Shown here: positions 1-8,338 of the stretch, piece after piece | Numbering within the stretch: the first letter of the stretch is position 1 | Layout of the letters: every line of letters begins with the position of its first letter | NCBI RefSeq assembly: GCF_016908595.1 | Contig: NZ_JAFBEC010000002.1 | Span: forward strand, 1 to 64,000 | Reading direction: 5' to 3' | DNA: 64,000 nucleotides | From: Geomicrobium sediminis | Lineage (GTDB): Bacteria; Bacillota; Bacilli; Bacillales; Marinococcaceae | Position numbers and translations under genes: made by a program | The notes under the pieces: model-generated | The model's input: only the letters and a program-made list of their open reading frames with translations | What the model was told of the DNA's origin: nothing | The model's database searches: none

Positions 1-672
<672 letters not shown>

Positions 673-678
673 TTAATA

Positions 679-713
679 ACGGCTCTCGTCTTTTGATTGA
701 GAGTCGTTTTTTC
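679..713 (+). terminator. Rho-independent terminator of the collagen-like gene
   Basis: A nine-pair stem (ACGGCTCTC with GAGAGTCGT, one G-U pair) is followed by a run of T, seven bases after the stop codon. Confidence 0.85.
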
Positions 714-813
714 GCTTATATTTACCGAACTTTCGGATTTAAACATCAATTTTCAGGGTATTAAAATTATAGCCTAGTTGGCTAATTTATTGTTGGAGGA
801 GGCATCAGTTACA

Positions 814-2028
814 TTGACGAACAATCGTGCAGTTGTTTACAAAGGTGCAGGTCGTGTTGAAGTTCAAGATACGCCTTATCCGGAACTCGTATTACGAGAT
901 GGTCCAGGTGTCCCGAAATCAAATGTTGATCGAAAATGTGAACATGGCGTCATTTTAAAGGTCATTACGACGAATATTTGTGGTAGTGACCAACACATGG
1001 TCAGAGGTCGGACAACCGCTCCTGAAGGTCTCGTTCTCGGGCACGAAATCACTGGTGAGGTAATTGAAGTTGGACGAGATGTTGAATTCATCAAGAAAGG
1101 TGACGTCGTTTCCGTTCCATTTAATATTGCTTGTGGTCGTTGTGTCATGTGCCAAACTCAAAAAACACATATTTGTACGAACGTTAACCCTGAACGACCT
1201 GGGGCTGCTTATGGTTATGTGGATATGGGTGGATGGGTTGGTGGACAATCAGAGTATGTGATGGTTCCTTACGCCGATTTCCAACTTCTCGTCTTCCCAG
1301 ATCGGGATTTAGCATTAGAAAAAATTATGGATTTAACGATGTTAACCGATATCTTTCCAACTGGATTCCACGGCGCCTATACTGCTGGCGTTAAGATGGG
1401 ATCTACAGTCTATATTGCAGGAGCTGGACCGGTTGGACTAGCTGCTGCTCACTCTTCACAACTACTCGGTGCATCTGCTGTTATCGTCGGTGATTTAAAT
1501 GCAGAGCGTTTACAGCAAGCCAAGAGTTTTGGATGTGAAACAGTCAATTTAAAAGAACATGATCGTTTAGGAGAGCAGATTGAACAAATCTTAGGTGTTC
1601 CTGAAGTTGATGCTGCAGTGGATGCGGTCGGCTTTGAAGCTTCAGGTCACGGCGAGAGTGGTGAACAGCCTGCTGCGGTGCTGAACGCAATTATGGACGT
1701 GACGCAAGCGGGAGGCGGGCTTGGAATTCCAGGACTCTACGTTACAGATGACCCTGGTGGCGTAGATGAAGATGCTAAGACTGGTTCTTTGAAAGTACGG
1801 TTTGGTCTTGGTTGGGCGAAAGCTCATACGTTTGCGACAGGTCAGACACCTGCAATGCAGTACAATCGCAACTTAATGAAATCAATTCTTTCAGGAAAAG
1901 CACAAATTGCAAAAGCAGTTAACGCTCAGTTAATTACACTTGATGAAGCACCTAAGGGATATGAAGATTTCGACAAAGGTGCCGCAAAGAAATTTGTTAT
2001 TGATCCACACGGAATGGTCAACTCTTAA
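814..2028 (+). CDS. fdhA: Glutathione-independent zinc formaldehyde dehydrogenase
   Basis: This is a medium-chain zinc alcohol dehydrogenase of the Pseudomonas-type formaldehyde dehydrogenase group, which oxidises formaldehyde to formate with NAD+ in the cytoplasm. Visible features are the catalytic zinc region around Cys56 (NICGSDQH) and His77-Glu78 (GHE), four structural-zinc cysteines at 107, 110, 113 and 121, and a Rossmann motif (AGAGPVGLAA) near residue 203. The 404-residue length fits the family (about 400). The TTG at 814 is chosen because GGAGGAGG (795-802) precedes it and the protein then begins MTNNRAVVYKG, as in homologues. An upstream TTG at 778 has no ribosome site. The gene is monocistronic, and formaldehyde detoxification is the likely role. 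Confidence 0.92.
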   Translation: MTNNRAVVYKGAGRVEVQDTPYPELVLRDGPGVPKSNVDRKCEHGVILKVITTNICGSDQHMVRGRTTAPEGLVLGHEITGEVIEVGRDVEFIKKGDVVSVPFNIACGRCVMCQTQKTHICTNVNPERPGAAYGYVDMGGWVGGQSEYVMVPYADFQLLVFPDRDLALEKIMDLTMLTDIFPTGFHGAYTAGVKMGSTVYIAGAGPVGLAAAHSSQLLGASAVIVGDLNAERLQQAKSFGCETVNLKEHDRLGEQIEQILGVPEVDAAVDAVGFEASGHGESGEQPAAVLNAIMDVTQAGGGLGIPGLYVTDDPGGVDEDAKTGSLKVRFGLGWAKAHTFATGQTPAMQYNRNLMKSILSGKAQIAKAVNAQLITLDEAPKGYEDFDKGAAKKFVIDPHGMVNS

Positions 2029-2051
2029 CTTTCATTTTTCATGTCACAATC

Positions 2052-2080
2052 AAAAAGACACCGCCTGTCGGTGTCTTTTT
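2052..2080. terminator. Bidirectional terminator
   Basis: A perfect stem (AAAAAGACACCG with CGGTGTCTTTTT) lies just after fdhA and just before the end of the small minus-strand ORF, so it can serve both. Confidence 0.85.
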
Positions 2081-2083
2081 GAA

Positions 2084-2152
2084 TTAGATTAAGCTAAGTA
2101 CAATACTGATGACTACAATAAGGCCGATAATCATAAGGATCGTGCGTAACAT
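2084..2152 (-). CDS. Possible 22-residue hydrophobic peptide
   Basis: An ATG on the minus strand, preceded at good spacing by AGAGGTG, opens a 22-residue ORF (MLRTILMIIGLIVVISIVLS, then LI). It is essentially one transmembrane helix with a single Arg near the N-terminus. It ends at the shared terminator and lies behind yisL on the same strand. The call rests only on the ribosome site, composition and terminator. Such peptides can be toxin-like or modulators of membrane complexes, but nothing here shows a function. Confidence 0.4.
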   Translation of the reverse strand: MLRTILMIIGLIVVISIVLSLI

Positions 2153-2245
2153 TAGCGCACACCTCTTTTTGTTTGACGTACTTATGTATACCAACATTGA
2201 CCGTTTTTCAAACAGAAAACAACAAAAATAAGTGGATTGAACTAG

Positions 2246-2274
2246 TAAAAGGGCGTCTAATGACACCCTTTTTA
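2246..2274. terminator. Terminator after yisL
   Basis: An 11-pair stem (AAAAGGGCGTC with GACACCCTTTT, one wobble) has T-rich flanks on both strands. On the minus strand it overlaps the yisL stop codon. Confidence 0.75.
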
Positions 2275-2625
2275 GAAGCTAATCACTCCAAAGCCCATAA
2301 GAGCGACAATAACTAGAATAACAACGGCACCAATGAATCCACCCATACCGTTTTCTCCACGTTTTGTCTTTCCTAAAGACATTTCCATTAATCCCATCAT
2401 AACAATGGCTAAGATTCCTTTAATAACATACATCGCTGCCCAATTATACTCGATAAGCATTCCAATCCCTGAAACGATCATAATAATAAAGAACAGACGT
2501 AAAATCATATGCAAAATCGTACCTGCTTTACGCTTATGTGCTTTGTAAAGGAAATAAGCAATTACAAAGAAAATCGCTACAAATGCCCAAGATCCTTGAT
2601 GTGAAGCAAAAAACATATTAAACAT
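2272..2625 (-). CDS. yisL: YisL / UPF0344 membrane protein
   Basis: This 117-residue protein has four predicted membrane segments. Its motifs (KAGTILHMILRLFFI near the middle; KGILAIVMMGLMEM later) match Bacillus YisL, a conserved membrane family (DUF1516/UPF0344) of unknown function. The length is normal. The ATG follows a GGGGAGATG-type ribosome site. It is separated from fdhA by two terminators and appears monocistronic. The family identity is firm; no biochemical role is known to me. Confidence 0.88.
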   Translation of the reverse strand: MFNMFFASHQGSWAFVAIFFVIAYFLYKAHKRKAGTILHMILRLFFIIMIVSGIGMLIEYNWAAMYVIKGILAIVMMGLMEMSLGKTKRGENGMGGFIGAVVILVIVALMGFGVISF

Positions 2626-3062
2626 GCTCTCATCTCCCCTCTTTATGAATTACAATGACATCTTTAGTTTAACAGGATTGCCGATTACAAGCACTGATAA
2701 ACCTCTTACTCTCTTTATCTTCGCAATTGAATATGAACATCTCATGAACAAACGAACATTAAGACAAAAAAATTCTAGATGCCGGGGATATACCCTACTA
2801 TTTTTATAAGTTTAATAAAACGCAAGTTAAAATGAATACTAGATTTCATAAAAAAGCTCCTACTAAACGGATTAGTAGGAGTCAAAGTGAATCCATGCAA
2901 TTTACTCAAGGAGTTACAGGAGTAAGTATATTTTAATCATTAAATTCCAATCTGTCTAGTGTGTTTTAATATATTTTTTTTGCCCCTAACGTTACGTAAT
3001 GACATACAATAAACATTGAATGTATGCTCATCATTCCATTACACCTACATAAGGAGACTATA
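2626..3062. other. Intergenic region between yisL and bmrA
   Basis: These 437 bases separate two divergent genes. I see no convincing coding sequence; short ORFs here lack ribosome sites and coding character. The one clear structure is a minus-strand terminator hairpin at 2850-2884, listed separately. The AT-rich stretch 2930-3010 should hold the bmrA promoter, but no good -35/-10 pair is evident. Confidence 0.6.
2850..2884 (-). terminator. Orphan minus-strand terminator
   Basis: The arms CTCCTACTAA (2857-2866) and TTAGTAGGAG (2872-2881) form a perfect ten-pair stem. On the minus strand the stem is followed by CTTTTTTA, a typical intrinsic terminator, yet no minus-strand gene lies immediately upstream. 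It may end a small RNA or a transcript antisense to the bmrA leader. Confidence 0.6.
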
Positions 3063-4793
3063 ATGTCCGAAAAGAAACGCACCATAAAAGACTTCTATCA
3101 TTTATTCCAACAGTATCGACCACGTATGTGGATCGTTATTGTAGCTATTGCTCTCGTCATAGGCGAGTCTTTACTTTCTTTAATCGTACCCTTAATTACG
3201 ATGAATATCGTGAACGCCATGGTCGCTGAAGGCTTTCAACTTCTAATTATAGCTACCCTTGTTGTTGTTTTTGTCGCACAAATCATTTTATCCGGTGTTT
3301 CACTCTATATGATGATTTATGTTGGAGAAACGATCGTAGCAAGATTACGTACGACGTTGTGGAACAAAATATTGTATTTACCGATTCAATTCTTCGATCA
3401 ACATTCATCTGGTGAGACGATGAGCCGAGTCACAAATGATACGAATGTAATTAAGGACTTCTTCACGATGCAACTCATTCCATTTTTCTCAAGCTTCATA
3501 TCGATTATCGGTTCTGTCATTTTACTTTTTGTGATCGATTGGAAAATGGCGCTTCTTCTTGTCCTCTTTTTACCATTAGCGATGCTCGTAATCTTACCAT
3601 TAGGTAGTCGCATGTATACGGTTTCTAAATCACTGCAAGATGAAACGGCTGCATTTCAAGGGGATTTAGGGCGTGTTTTAGGCGAGATCAGACTCGTGAA
3701 ATTGTCCATTGCAGAACCTGTGGAAGAGAAACAAGGAAAAACACGGATTCAATCATTGTTTGGTTACGGGATGAGGGAAGGCAAGATTATGGCTATTGTT
3801 ATGCCACTCATGACGACGGTAACCCTTGTAGCACTCGTTATCGTCTTTGGATATGGAGGCATTCAAGTCGCTCAAGGAACATTGACCGCTGGTGCACTCG
3901 TTGCGGTTGTCTTTTACATTTTCCAGATTATCTTCCCTGTGACACAATTGGCTCAATTTTATACACAGTTTCAAAAAGCAATGGGCGCCACCGATCGTAT
4001 TCAATCGATCTTTGAATTTAATTCTGAGAAAGAAAAACTCAATTCATCGGAGAAAACCGATTTAACGGACCTGACGTTTAACAACGTATCTTTTCAATAC
4101 AATACCGAGAAAACGATTTTATCTAACGTCTCTTTTACCGCACGCTCTGGACAAATGACAGCATTTGTTGGTCCAAGTGGCGCAGGTAAAACTACGTTAT
4201 TCTCTTTGATTGAGCGGTTTTACCTCCCGAATGAAGGAAACATTTATTACGATGGTACAGATATTCAGTCGTATAAATTACATGATTGGCGTAGCAAAAT
4301 CGCTTACGTTTCACAAGATTCCCCGTTAATGGCAGGAAGCATCTACAAAAACCTCACGTACGGCTTGGACGATGTTGATGAACAGACTGTGAAAGACGCC
4401 GTTTTAAAAGCGAATTTATCAAGCTTTATTGAAGACCTTCCGCAAGGATACTCAACCGAAGTTGGTGAGCGAGGTATACGCGTATCTGGTGGACAAAGAC
4501 AACGACTAGCAATTGCTAGAGCAATTATTCGTGATCCTGAACTGCTACTACTAGACGAAGCGACCGCTCATTTAGATAGTCACTCTGAAGCGTTAGTTCA
4601 AGAAGCACTACAATCACTCATGAAAAACCGTACAACGCTTGTGATTGCACATCGGCTTTCAACCGTGAAAGATGCACATCAGCTCATTGTGTTGGAACGC
4701 GGGGTCGTGACTGGTGCTGGCAACCACCAAGCATTATATGAAAATCATCCGCTTTATCGAGAACTTGTGGATCATCAAATGATGAATGACTAA
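3063..4793 (+). CDS. bmrA: BmrA-like ABC multidrug exporter (half-transporter)
   Basis: This 576-residue protein has one membrane domain of about six helices (residues ~20-305) followed by one ABC ATPase domain, the arrangement of homodimeric exporters such as B. subtilis BmrA. Visible motifs are Walker A GPSGAGKTT (~369), Q-loop YVSQDS, signature VSGGQRQ (~473), Walker B LLLLDEA (~495) and H-loop AHR (~528). Stretches such as SGETMSRVTNDT and TAGALVAVVFYIFQII closely match BmrA as I remember it. The ATG at 3063 follows AAGGAG by six bases; an in-frame start 39 bases upstream lacks a ribosome site. It probably exports hydrophobic drugs or lipids across the cytoplasmic membrane. The substrate is not deducible from sequence. 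Confidence 0.88.
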   Translation: MSEKKRTIKDFYHLFQQYRPRMWIVIVAIALVIGESLLSLIVPLITMNIVNAMVAEGFQLLIIATLVVVFVAQIILSGVSLYMMIYVGETIVARLRTTLWNKILYLPIQFFDQHSSGETMSRVTNDTNVIKDFFTMQLIPFFSSFISIIGSVILLFVIDWKMALLLVLFLPLAMLVILPLGSRMYTVSKSLQDETAAFQGDLGRVLGEIRLVKLSIAEPVEEKQGKTRIQSLFGYGMREGKIMAIVMPLMTTVTLVALVIVFGYGGIQVAQGTLTAGALVAVVFYIFQIIFPVTQLAQFYTQFQKAMGATDRIQSIFEFNSEKEKLNSSEKTDLTDLTFNNVSFQYNTEKTILSNVSFTARSGQMTAFVGPSGAGKTTLFSLIERFYLPNEGNIYYDGTDIQSYKLHDWRSKIAYVSQDSPLMAGSIYKNLTYGLDDVDEQTVKDAVLKANLSSFIEDLPQGYSTEVGERGIRVSGGQRQRLAIARAIIRDPELLLLDEATAHLDSHSEALVQEALQSLMKNRTTLVIAHRLSTVKDAHQLIVLERGVVTGAGNHQALYENHPLYRELVDHQMMND

Positions 4794-4835
4794 AAAACTG
4801 AGCTGGACGGAACAACCGTCAGCTCAGTTTTTTTA
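4793..4835. terminator. Bidirectional terminator between bmrA and sco
   Basis: A long stem (AAAAACTGAGCTG plus ACGG pairing with CCGT plus CAGCTCAGTTTTT) has a small AACAA loop and A/T tracts on both sides. It serves the two convergent genes. Confidence 0.9.
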
Positions 4836-5465
4836 TTTTTCCATTTCTACAAGTGTTTCAATTGCATCGATAATCGGTTCTTTATCGACTTCTAATCCGT
4901 CAAATTGTTCAACAACTTGACCATTTATATCGAGTAAATACGTTTGTGTCGAGTGGATAATATCATCATTTTCAGGATGAGATTGTACGACACTATTAAA
5001 TGAACTAGCTGCAAAGCTTTCAACCTCTTCACGGTCATATCCTGTTAGGAAATCCCAATTAGAGAAATCTGCATCGTATTGTTCACCATACGCTTTAAGT
5101 TTTTCAGGTGTATCGTGTTCAGGATCTACCGTAAACGAAACAAGGTTTACGTCCAACCCTTTTTCATCTAACTCATTTTGCAAATTCGTCATGTTCGGTG
5201 TCATTAAATTACAAACAGTTGGGCAACGTGTGAAGACCATATTGACGAGGGAATACTTCCCTTTCAAATCTTCATTTGTAACGACTTCATTATCTTGATT
5301 CATATACTCAAATTCATGCAATCCTGTTGCCTCTGACTCTTGTTCTACTGCAGCCGTTTCATTCGCATCTTCCATACCCTCAACATCGGATGATTCTGAA
5401 GATCCACAAGCTGCTAATACTAACGTTAATGCTAACGCGCTCACAAACACCCATCGTTTCTTCAT
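4833..5465 (-). CDS. SCO1/SenC-type copper chaperone lipoprotein
   Basis: This 210-residue protein begins with a lipoprotein signal (KKR, hydrophobic core, lipobox LAAC with Cys20), then an acidic linker and a thioredoxin-fold Sco domain. The copper-binding CPTVC motif is at Cys81 and Cys85, and the conserved distal histidine lies in DIIHSTQTY near 170. Sco proteins deliver copper to the CuA site of cytochrome c oxidase on the outer membrane face. A perfect AAAGGAGG precedes the ATG. It stands alone, unlike the second Sco gene at 55225, which follows ctaG. The many Asp/Glu in the linker suit an extracytoplasmic protein of an alkaliphile. Confidence 0.9.
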   Translation of the reverse strand: MKKRWVFVSALALTLVLAACGSSESSDVEGMEDANETAAVEQESEATGLHEFEYMNQDNEVVTNEDLKGKYSLVNMVFTRCPTVCNLMTPNMTNLQNELDEKGLDVNLVSFTVDPEHDTPEKLKAYGEQYDADFSNWDFLTGYDREEVESFAASSFNSVVQSHPENDDIIHSTQTYLLDINGQVVEQFDGLEVDKEPIIDAIETLVEMEK

Positions 5466-5683
5466 ATAACGTTCCTTCCTCCTTTAAGTAGTCGTCTTGG
5501 GGTTCTCTTTCGTAAACAATTCTCTACTTTGAGGAATATGCAACAGCTTGGCAAACATGTCTACATTTCTAAACTGTTCTGATTTTCTCTCATAAAATTT
5601 CTAAGCAATGAGCTCTTAATCAAGCACACAAGTTTACGATGAACGTGTTCAGCTATACATGTGTCTTTATTCAGTTACAATTG

Positions 5684-5713
5684 TTGTCAATGTTCTACAA
5701 AACAGCTTATAAT
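5684..5713 (+). promoter_or_regulatory. Sigma-A-type promoter for pdxK
   Basis: TTGTCA (5684-5689) and TATAAT (5708-5713) are 18 bp apart, about 45 bp upstream of the pdxK start. Confidence 0.6.
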
Positions 5714-5756
5714 AAACGTAGTATGAGCTTATCATCAAGGGGGATCTATAACGATT

Positions 5757-6593
5757 ATGTCAATTGCTAAAGCATTAACGATTGCAGGATCTGATTCAAG
5801 CGGAGGAGCAGGAATACAAGCTGACCTAAAAACCTTTCAAGATCTCGGCGTTTATGGAATGAACGCATTAACAACGATAGTTGCGATGAAACCTGAAGGA
5901 TGGCATCATCAAGTATTTCCACAACCTGTCGATACAGTCGAAACCCAACTAAATACCATTTTATCAATTGGTGTAGATGCCATGAAGACAGGCATGCTCG
6001 GTTCTGTTGACGTCATTGAACTTGCTGCAAATAAAATAAAAGCACACAACCTAACAAACTCTGTCGTAGACCCAGTACTCGTTTGCAAAGGCGAGGACGA
6101 AGTACTACACCCAGAAACTGCAGATGCATTACGTGAAGTGCTCGTACCCGTTGCGAAAGTTGCAACACCGAATTTATTCGAAGCTTCTCAACTTGCTCAA
6201 ATGGAGAAAATCACTACGATTGAACAAATGAAAGAAGCAGCAGGCAAAATTCACGAACGTGGTACTCAATATGTTGTTGTAAAAGGCGGAAAGCAACTCG
6301 AACACGATCGTGCGGTCGATGTTGTATACGATGGTAAATCCTTTATTGTCCTTGAAACCGAGAAAATCGACACAACGTACAATCATGGTGCTGGATGTAC
6401 ATTCGCCGCTGCAATTACAGCAGAATTAGCAAAAGGAAACGATGTACACGACGCAATTCGTACAGCTAAAGCTTTTGTGACAGCTGCCATTGAACACGGT
6501 GTTCGCTTGAATGAGTATGTCGGTGCAGTCCGTCACGGTGCATACCGTACTTTTGGTGGTCAAGAAACAAAGATTACTGAGCGTACCATATAA
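5757..6593 (+). CDS. pdxK: Pyridoxine/pyridoxal kinase (ThiD-like fold)
   Basis: This 278-residue member of the HMP-kinase/PfkB superfamily phosphorylates pyridoxine, pyridoxal and pyridoxamine (vitamin B6 salvage) with ATP. The N-terminal KALTIAGSDSSGGAGIQADL and the late anion-hole motif HGAGCTFAAA are diagnostic. MKTGML, DPVLVCKG and TPNLFEA match Bacillus PdxK more closely than ThiD. The first aspartate of the usual late DTxGAGD pattern is kept in IDTTYNHGAGC, as in B. subtilis PdxK. AAGGGGG lies 13 bases before ATG, somewhat far. The gene has its own promoter and terminator. Confidence 0.9.
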   Translation: MSIAKALTIAGSDSSGGAGIQADLKTFQDLGVYGMNALTTIVAMKPEGWHHQVFPQPVDTVETQLNTILSIGVDAMKTGMLGSVDVIELAANKIKAHNLTNSVVDPVLVCKGEDEVLHPETADALREVLVPVAKVATPNLFEASQLAQMEKITTIEQMKEAAGKIHERGTQYVVVKGGKQLEHDRAVDVVYDGKSFIVLETEKIDTTYNHGAGCTFAAAITAELAKGNDVHDAIRTAKAFVTAAIEHGVRLNEYVGAVRHGAYRTFGGQETKITERTI

Positions 6594-6601
6594 TGACTTC
6601 A

Positions 6602-6640
6602 ATAAAACGTCTCCTCTAATATGAGGAGACGTTTTTATTG
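6602..6640 (+). terminator. Terminator of pdxK
   Basis: A stem of AAAACGTCTCCTC with GAGGAGACGTTTT is followed by TATTG and closes the pdxK transcript. Confidence 0.85.
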
Positions 6641-6652
6641 TTTCACGCCTTC

Positions 6653-6679
6653 ACATTCGCCTACTCTTTGCATAGGTTA
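6653..6679 (+). promoter_or_regulatory. Sigma-K-like promoter
   Basis: AC (6653-6654), 16 bp, then CATAGGTTA (6671-6679) fits the mother-cell sigma-K consensus AC-N16/17-CATAnnnTA. The core CTTTGCATAGGTTA recurs at 15027-15040 before a YjcZ-type sporulation gene. Confidence 0.6.
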
Positions 6680-6708
6680 ATATGAAGACAATGAAGGAGC
6701 TGGTCTCT

Positions 6709-6837
6709 TTGAGCGATCAAAATGATAACCAAGAACTCCTCTTATTTATCGTCATCTTACTATTTGGTCTTTTCTCTCTTGGCTATTCAAGAGATGCTGG
6801 TGATGACGATGAGTTGGAAGTCGTAGCATTATCCTAA
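6709..6837 (+). CDS. Small membrane protein, probably sporulation-expressed
   Basis: This 42-residue protein starts at TTG 6709, nine bases after AAGGAG. It has a polar start (MSDQNDNQE), one hydrophobic segment of ~17 residues (LLLFIVILLFGLFSLGY) and an acidic tail (DAGDDDELEVV). I do not recognise the family. It lies 30 bp behind a sigma-K-like promoter and is followed 21 bp later by a second small gene, so the pair is probably a mother-cell operon. Its architecture recalls the tiny membrane proteins of the sporulating mother cell (YjcZ type), but without the Gly/Tyr-rich head. Confidence 0.6.
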   Translation: MSDQNDNQELLLFIVILLFGLFSLGYSRDAGDDDELEVVALS

Positions 6838-6858
6838 TTCACTAGGGAGGCTGCAATC

Positions 6859-7098
6859 ATGAGTGGAGATAAAAAGAATTCCAACAAAAATCAACTTACA
6901 CCCGAACAGATCGCTGTGATTGCAGGGTTATTAACGAATGTCTTGAGTGTGAGGGCGATCTTAGTTGATCGAAATCAAACGGTGGAAATTATCATTCAAG
7001 GTGATTTAAGTAAAAAGAAAGACAAAGATAAAATGTTTAAAGAAGTCGCTAACATGCGCTTTGGCGATGTTTGGGATCTCTTTATGAATACAAAATAA
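6859..7098 (+). CDS. Hypothetical 79-residue protein
   Basis: The ATG is preceded by AGGGAGG at ideal spacing. The protein has a Lys/Asn/Gln-rich start, a central hydrophobic and beta-prone segment (AVIAGLLTNVLSVRAILV, then VEIIIQGDL) and a lysine-rich stretch before an amphipathic C-terminus. There is no signal peptide and no cysteine. I do not recognise the family. It is probably co-transcribed with the preceding 42-residue membrane protein from the sigma-K-like promoter, suggesting a role in the mother cell or spore coat. A strong terminator follows. Confidence 0.7.
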   Translation: MSGDKKNSNKNQLTPEQIAVIAGLLTNVLSVRAILVDRNQTVEIIIQGDLSKKKDKDKMFKEVANMRFGDVWDLFMNTK

Positions 7099-7133
7099 AA
7101 CCCTTGAACGAAAAATTGTTCAAGGGTTTTTCA
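7097..7133. terminator. Bidirectional terminator
   Basis: A stem of AAAACCCTTGAAC with GTTCAAGGGTTTT separates the + strand pair from the convergent 54-residue gene. Confidence 0.85.
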
Positions 7134-7135
7134 TA

Positions 7136-7300
7136 TTAGATGACCTTTTTAGCTTGTTCGTAGCTCTGTTCACGCTTCTTTTCAACTTCAATCATCTTGT
7201 CTACGTCTGATTGATATTCCTGCGTGCTTACTCCGTGAGCTTGGTGCATTGCCTTTTCCATAAGTTCTGTGTAATTCATGGGCTGTTCATTGCTTTTCAC
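7136..7300 (-). CDS. Hypothetical 54-residue charged protein
   Basis: The GTG start at 7300 is set by TTAGGAGG at good spacing; the longer frame upstream has none. The protein is polar and probably helical (NYTELMEKAMHQAHG, then DKMIEVEKKREQSYEQAKKV), with no membrane segment, signal or cysteine. I do not recognise the family. It lies behind the FMN reductase gene on the same strand, separated by a weak hairpin, and ends at the shared terminator. Small soluble helical proteins like this are common and unassigned in Bacillus. Confidence 0.6.
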   Translation of the reverse strand: MKSNEQPMNYTELMEKAMHQAHGVSTQEYQSDVDKMIEVEKKREQSYEQAKKVI

Positions 7301-7329
7301 GATTAATAGCCTCCTAAGTTTAACCATTT

Positions 7330-7355
7330 CAAAAAATGGCCTTACTATGGCTATT
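7330..7355 (-). terminator. Weak terminator after the FMN reductase
   Basis: On the minus strand a short imperfect stem (ATAGCC with GGCCAT, one mismatch) is followed by six T residues. It would partly separate the reductase from the 54-residue gene. Confidence 0.35.
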
Positions 7356-7378
7356 CCCGCTCTACTATGATTTAAACG

Positions 7379-7924
7379 TTAGATTTTCTTACCGATCCAA
7401 GAAGAAAATGATTGCAAATAACGCGTTACTGCTTTTTTTGTGCGTTCGTCAGTTAGATTACCTTTATCATCGAACTTTTCATTAGCCTTTGCGACATACA
7501 CTTCAGGTTTTTGGAACACTTCCGAACCTGCGGCAATGAGTGCTTGTTTCACTTGCTTTTGCGCATGCGCTGTACCAAATCGTGTCGGTGATGCGCCAAT
7601 TACACCAACGGGTAAGTTCCTTAATACGTTTTCATTCGCATCACTACCTACCCAATCAAGCACGTTTTTGATAACCCCCGGCATACTCTCATGATATTCA
7701 GGCGTTACAATCAACAAACCATCACTTTCTTTCAACGCTCGTTTAAGACTCAATACAGCCTCAGGATCACCATCTTCTTCTAAATCTCCATTAAATAGCG
7801 GAATCTCTTGAATCTCATACGCAGTGATCGTTACATCATCTGGTTTCATTGATACCGCTTCTGCTAATAGTTTTGAATTTAACGAATGCTGTCGTAAGCT
7901 GCCACTAATTGCAATGATCTTCAT
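7379..7924 (-). CDS. NADPH-dependent FMN reductase / azoreductase-like flavoprotein
   Basis: This 181-residue flavodoxin-like protein starts MKIIAISGSLRQHSLN, the phosphate-binding loop of the NADPH:FMN reductase family (SGSLRxxS). It has a second FMN-contact motif, TPEYHESMPGVIKNVLDWV, near residues 76-95. The family reduces quinones, azo dyes, chromate or free flavin in the cytoplasm. AAAAGGAG lies before the ATG. The frame extends upstream without a ribosome site, and that extension crosses a terminator hairpin (7951-7982), so the shorter start is preferred. The leader hairpin suggests the gene may be controlled by premature termination. Confidence 0.88.
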   Translation of the reverse strand: MKIIAISGSLRQHSLNSKLLAEAVSMKPDDVTITAYEIQEIPLFNGDLEEDGDPEAVLSLKRALKESDGLLIVTPEYHESMPGVIKNVLDWVGSDANENVLRNLPVGVIGASPTRFGTAHAQKQVKQALIAAGSEVFQKPEVYVAKANEKFDDKGNLTDERTKKAVTRYLQSFSSWIGKKI

Positions 7925-7950
7925 CGTATACACTCCTTTTTTAAACAAAA

Positions 7951-7982
7951 AAAGTGACTCCGCAGGGGACGGCGGAGTCACA
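7951..7982 (-). terminator. Intrinsic terminator in the leader of the FMN reductase gene
   Basis: On the minus strand, GTGACTCCGC and GCGGAGTCAC form a ten-pair stem with a CGTCCCCT loop, followed by TTTTTTTG. It ends about 30 bases before the reductase start codon. It is either an attenuator or the 3' end of a separate small RNA. Confidence 0.75.
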
Positions 7983-8338
7983 ACAGAGGATGAGGGATGC
8001 AGGCAGGGTGGGAATAACAGTAAATGATAGTCGCACACGTTACAGGGGGACATATGCTATATCTTCAGGAGGGCGTAGTTCCTGATACTGTTAAGAAGTT
8101 ATGTGTACAAGCACGTTACCCGATAACGTGTTTACGCTTCTCGTATTCACCATTTACCCTGTTAGCTCTTATATACCTCAATAACTTACCTTTTAAACCA
8201 GATTTTATAAAAAAAATCATTATTTTTTTGTTTTTATTTATCGCTCTCTTTTTCTTCCATGAAAAGTGGTTTATGATAGAAAGGACAGTGAAATCTGTCA
8301 ATCCATGTTTATTCTTATTTACAGGGAGCGATTACTAG
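7983..8338. other. Unassigned region between reductase leader and fumC
   Basis: No convincing gene is seen. A plus-strand frame of 104 codons (8024-8338) runs into fumC but has no ribosome site and an implausible AT-rich second half. A perfect 7-bp inverted repeat, CACGTTA/TAACGTG (8112-8130), could be an operator or small hairpin. A -10-like TATGAT (8272-8277) precedes fumC without a clear -35. The minus strand of 7983-8080 is pyrimidine-rich and would form the 5' part of the reductase leader. Confidence 0.5.

Noticed and set aside
7983-8100. Riboswitch (FMN or T-box type) near the reductase leader
   Set aside because: GGCAGGGTGGGA only superficially resembles T-box or FMN motifs, and the conserved cores are absent.
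8024-8338. Plus-strand frame of 104 codons upstream of fumC
   Set aside because: It has no ribosome site and implausible composition, and it crosses the probable fumC promoter.
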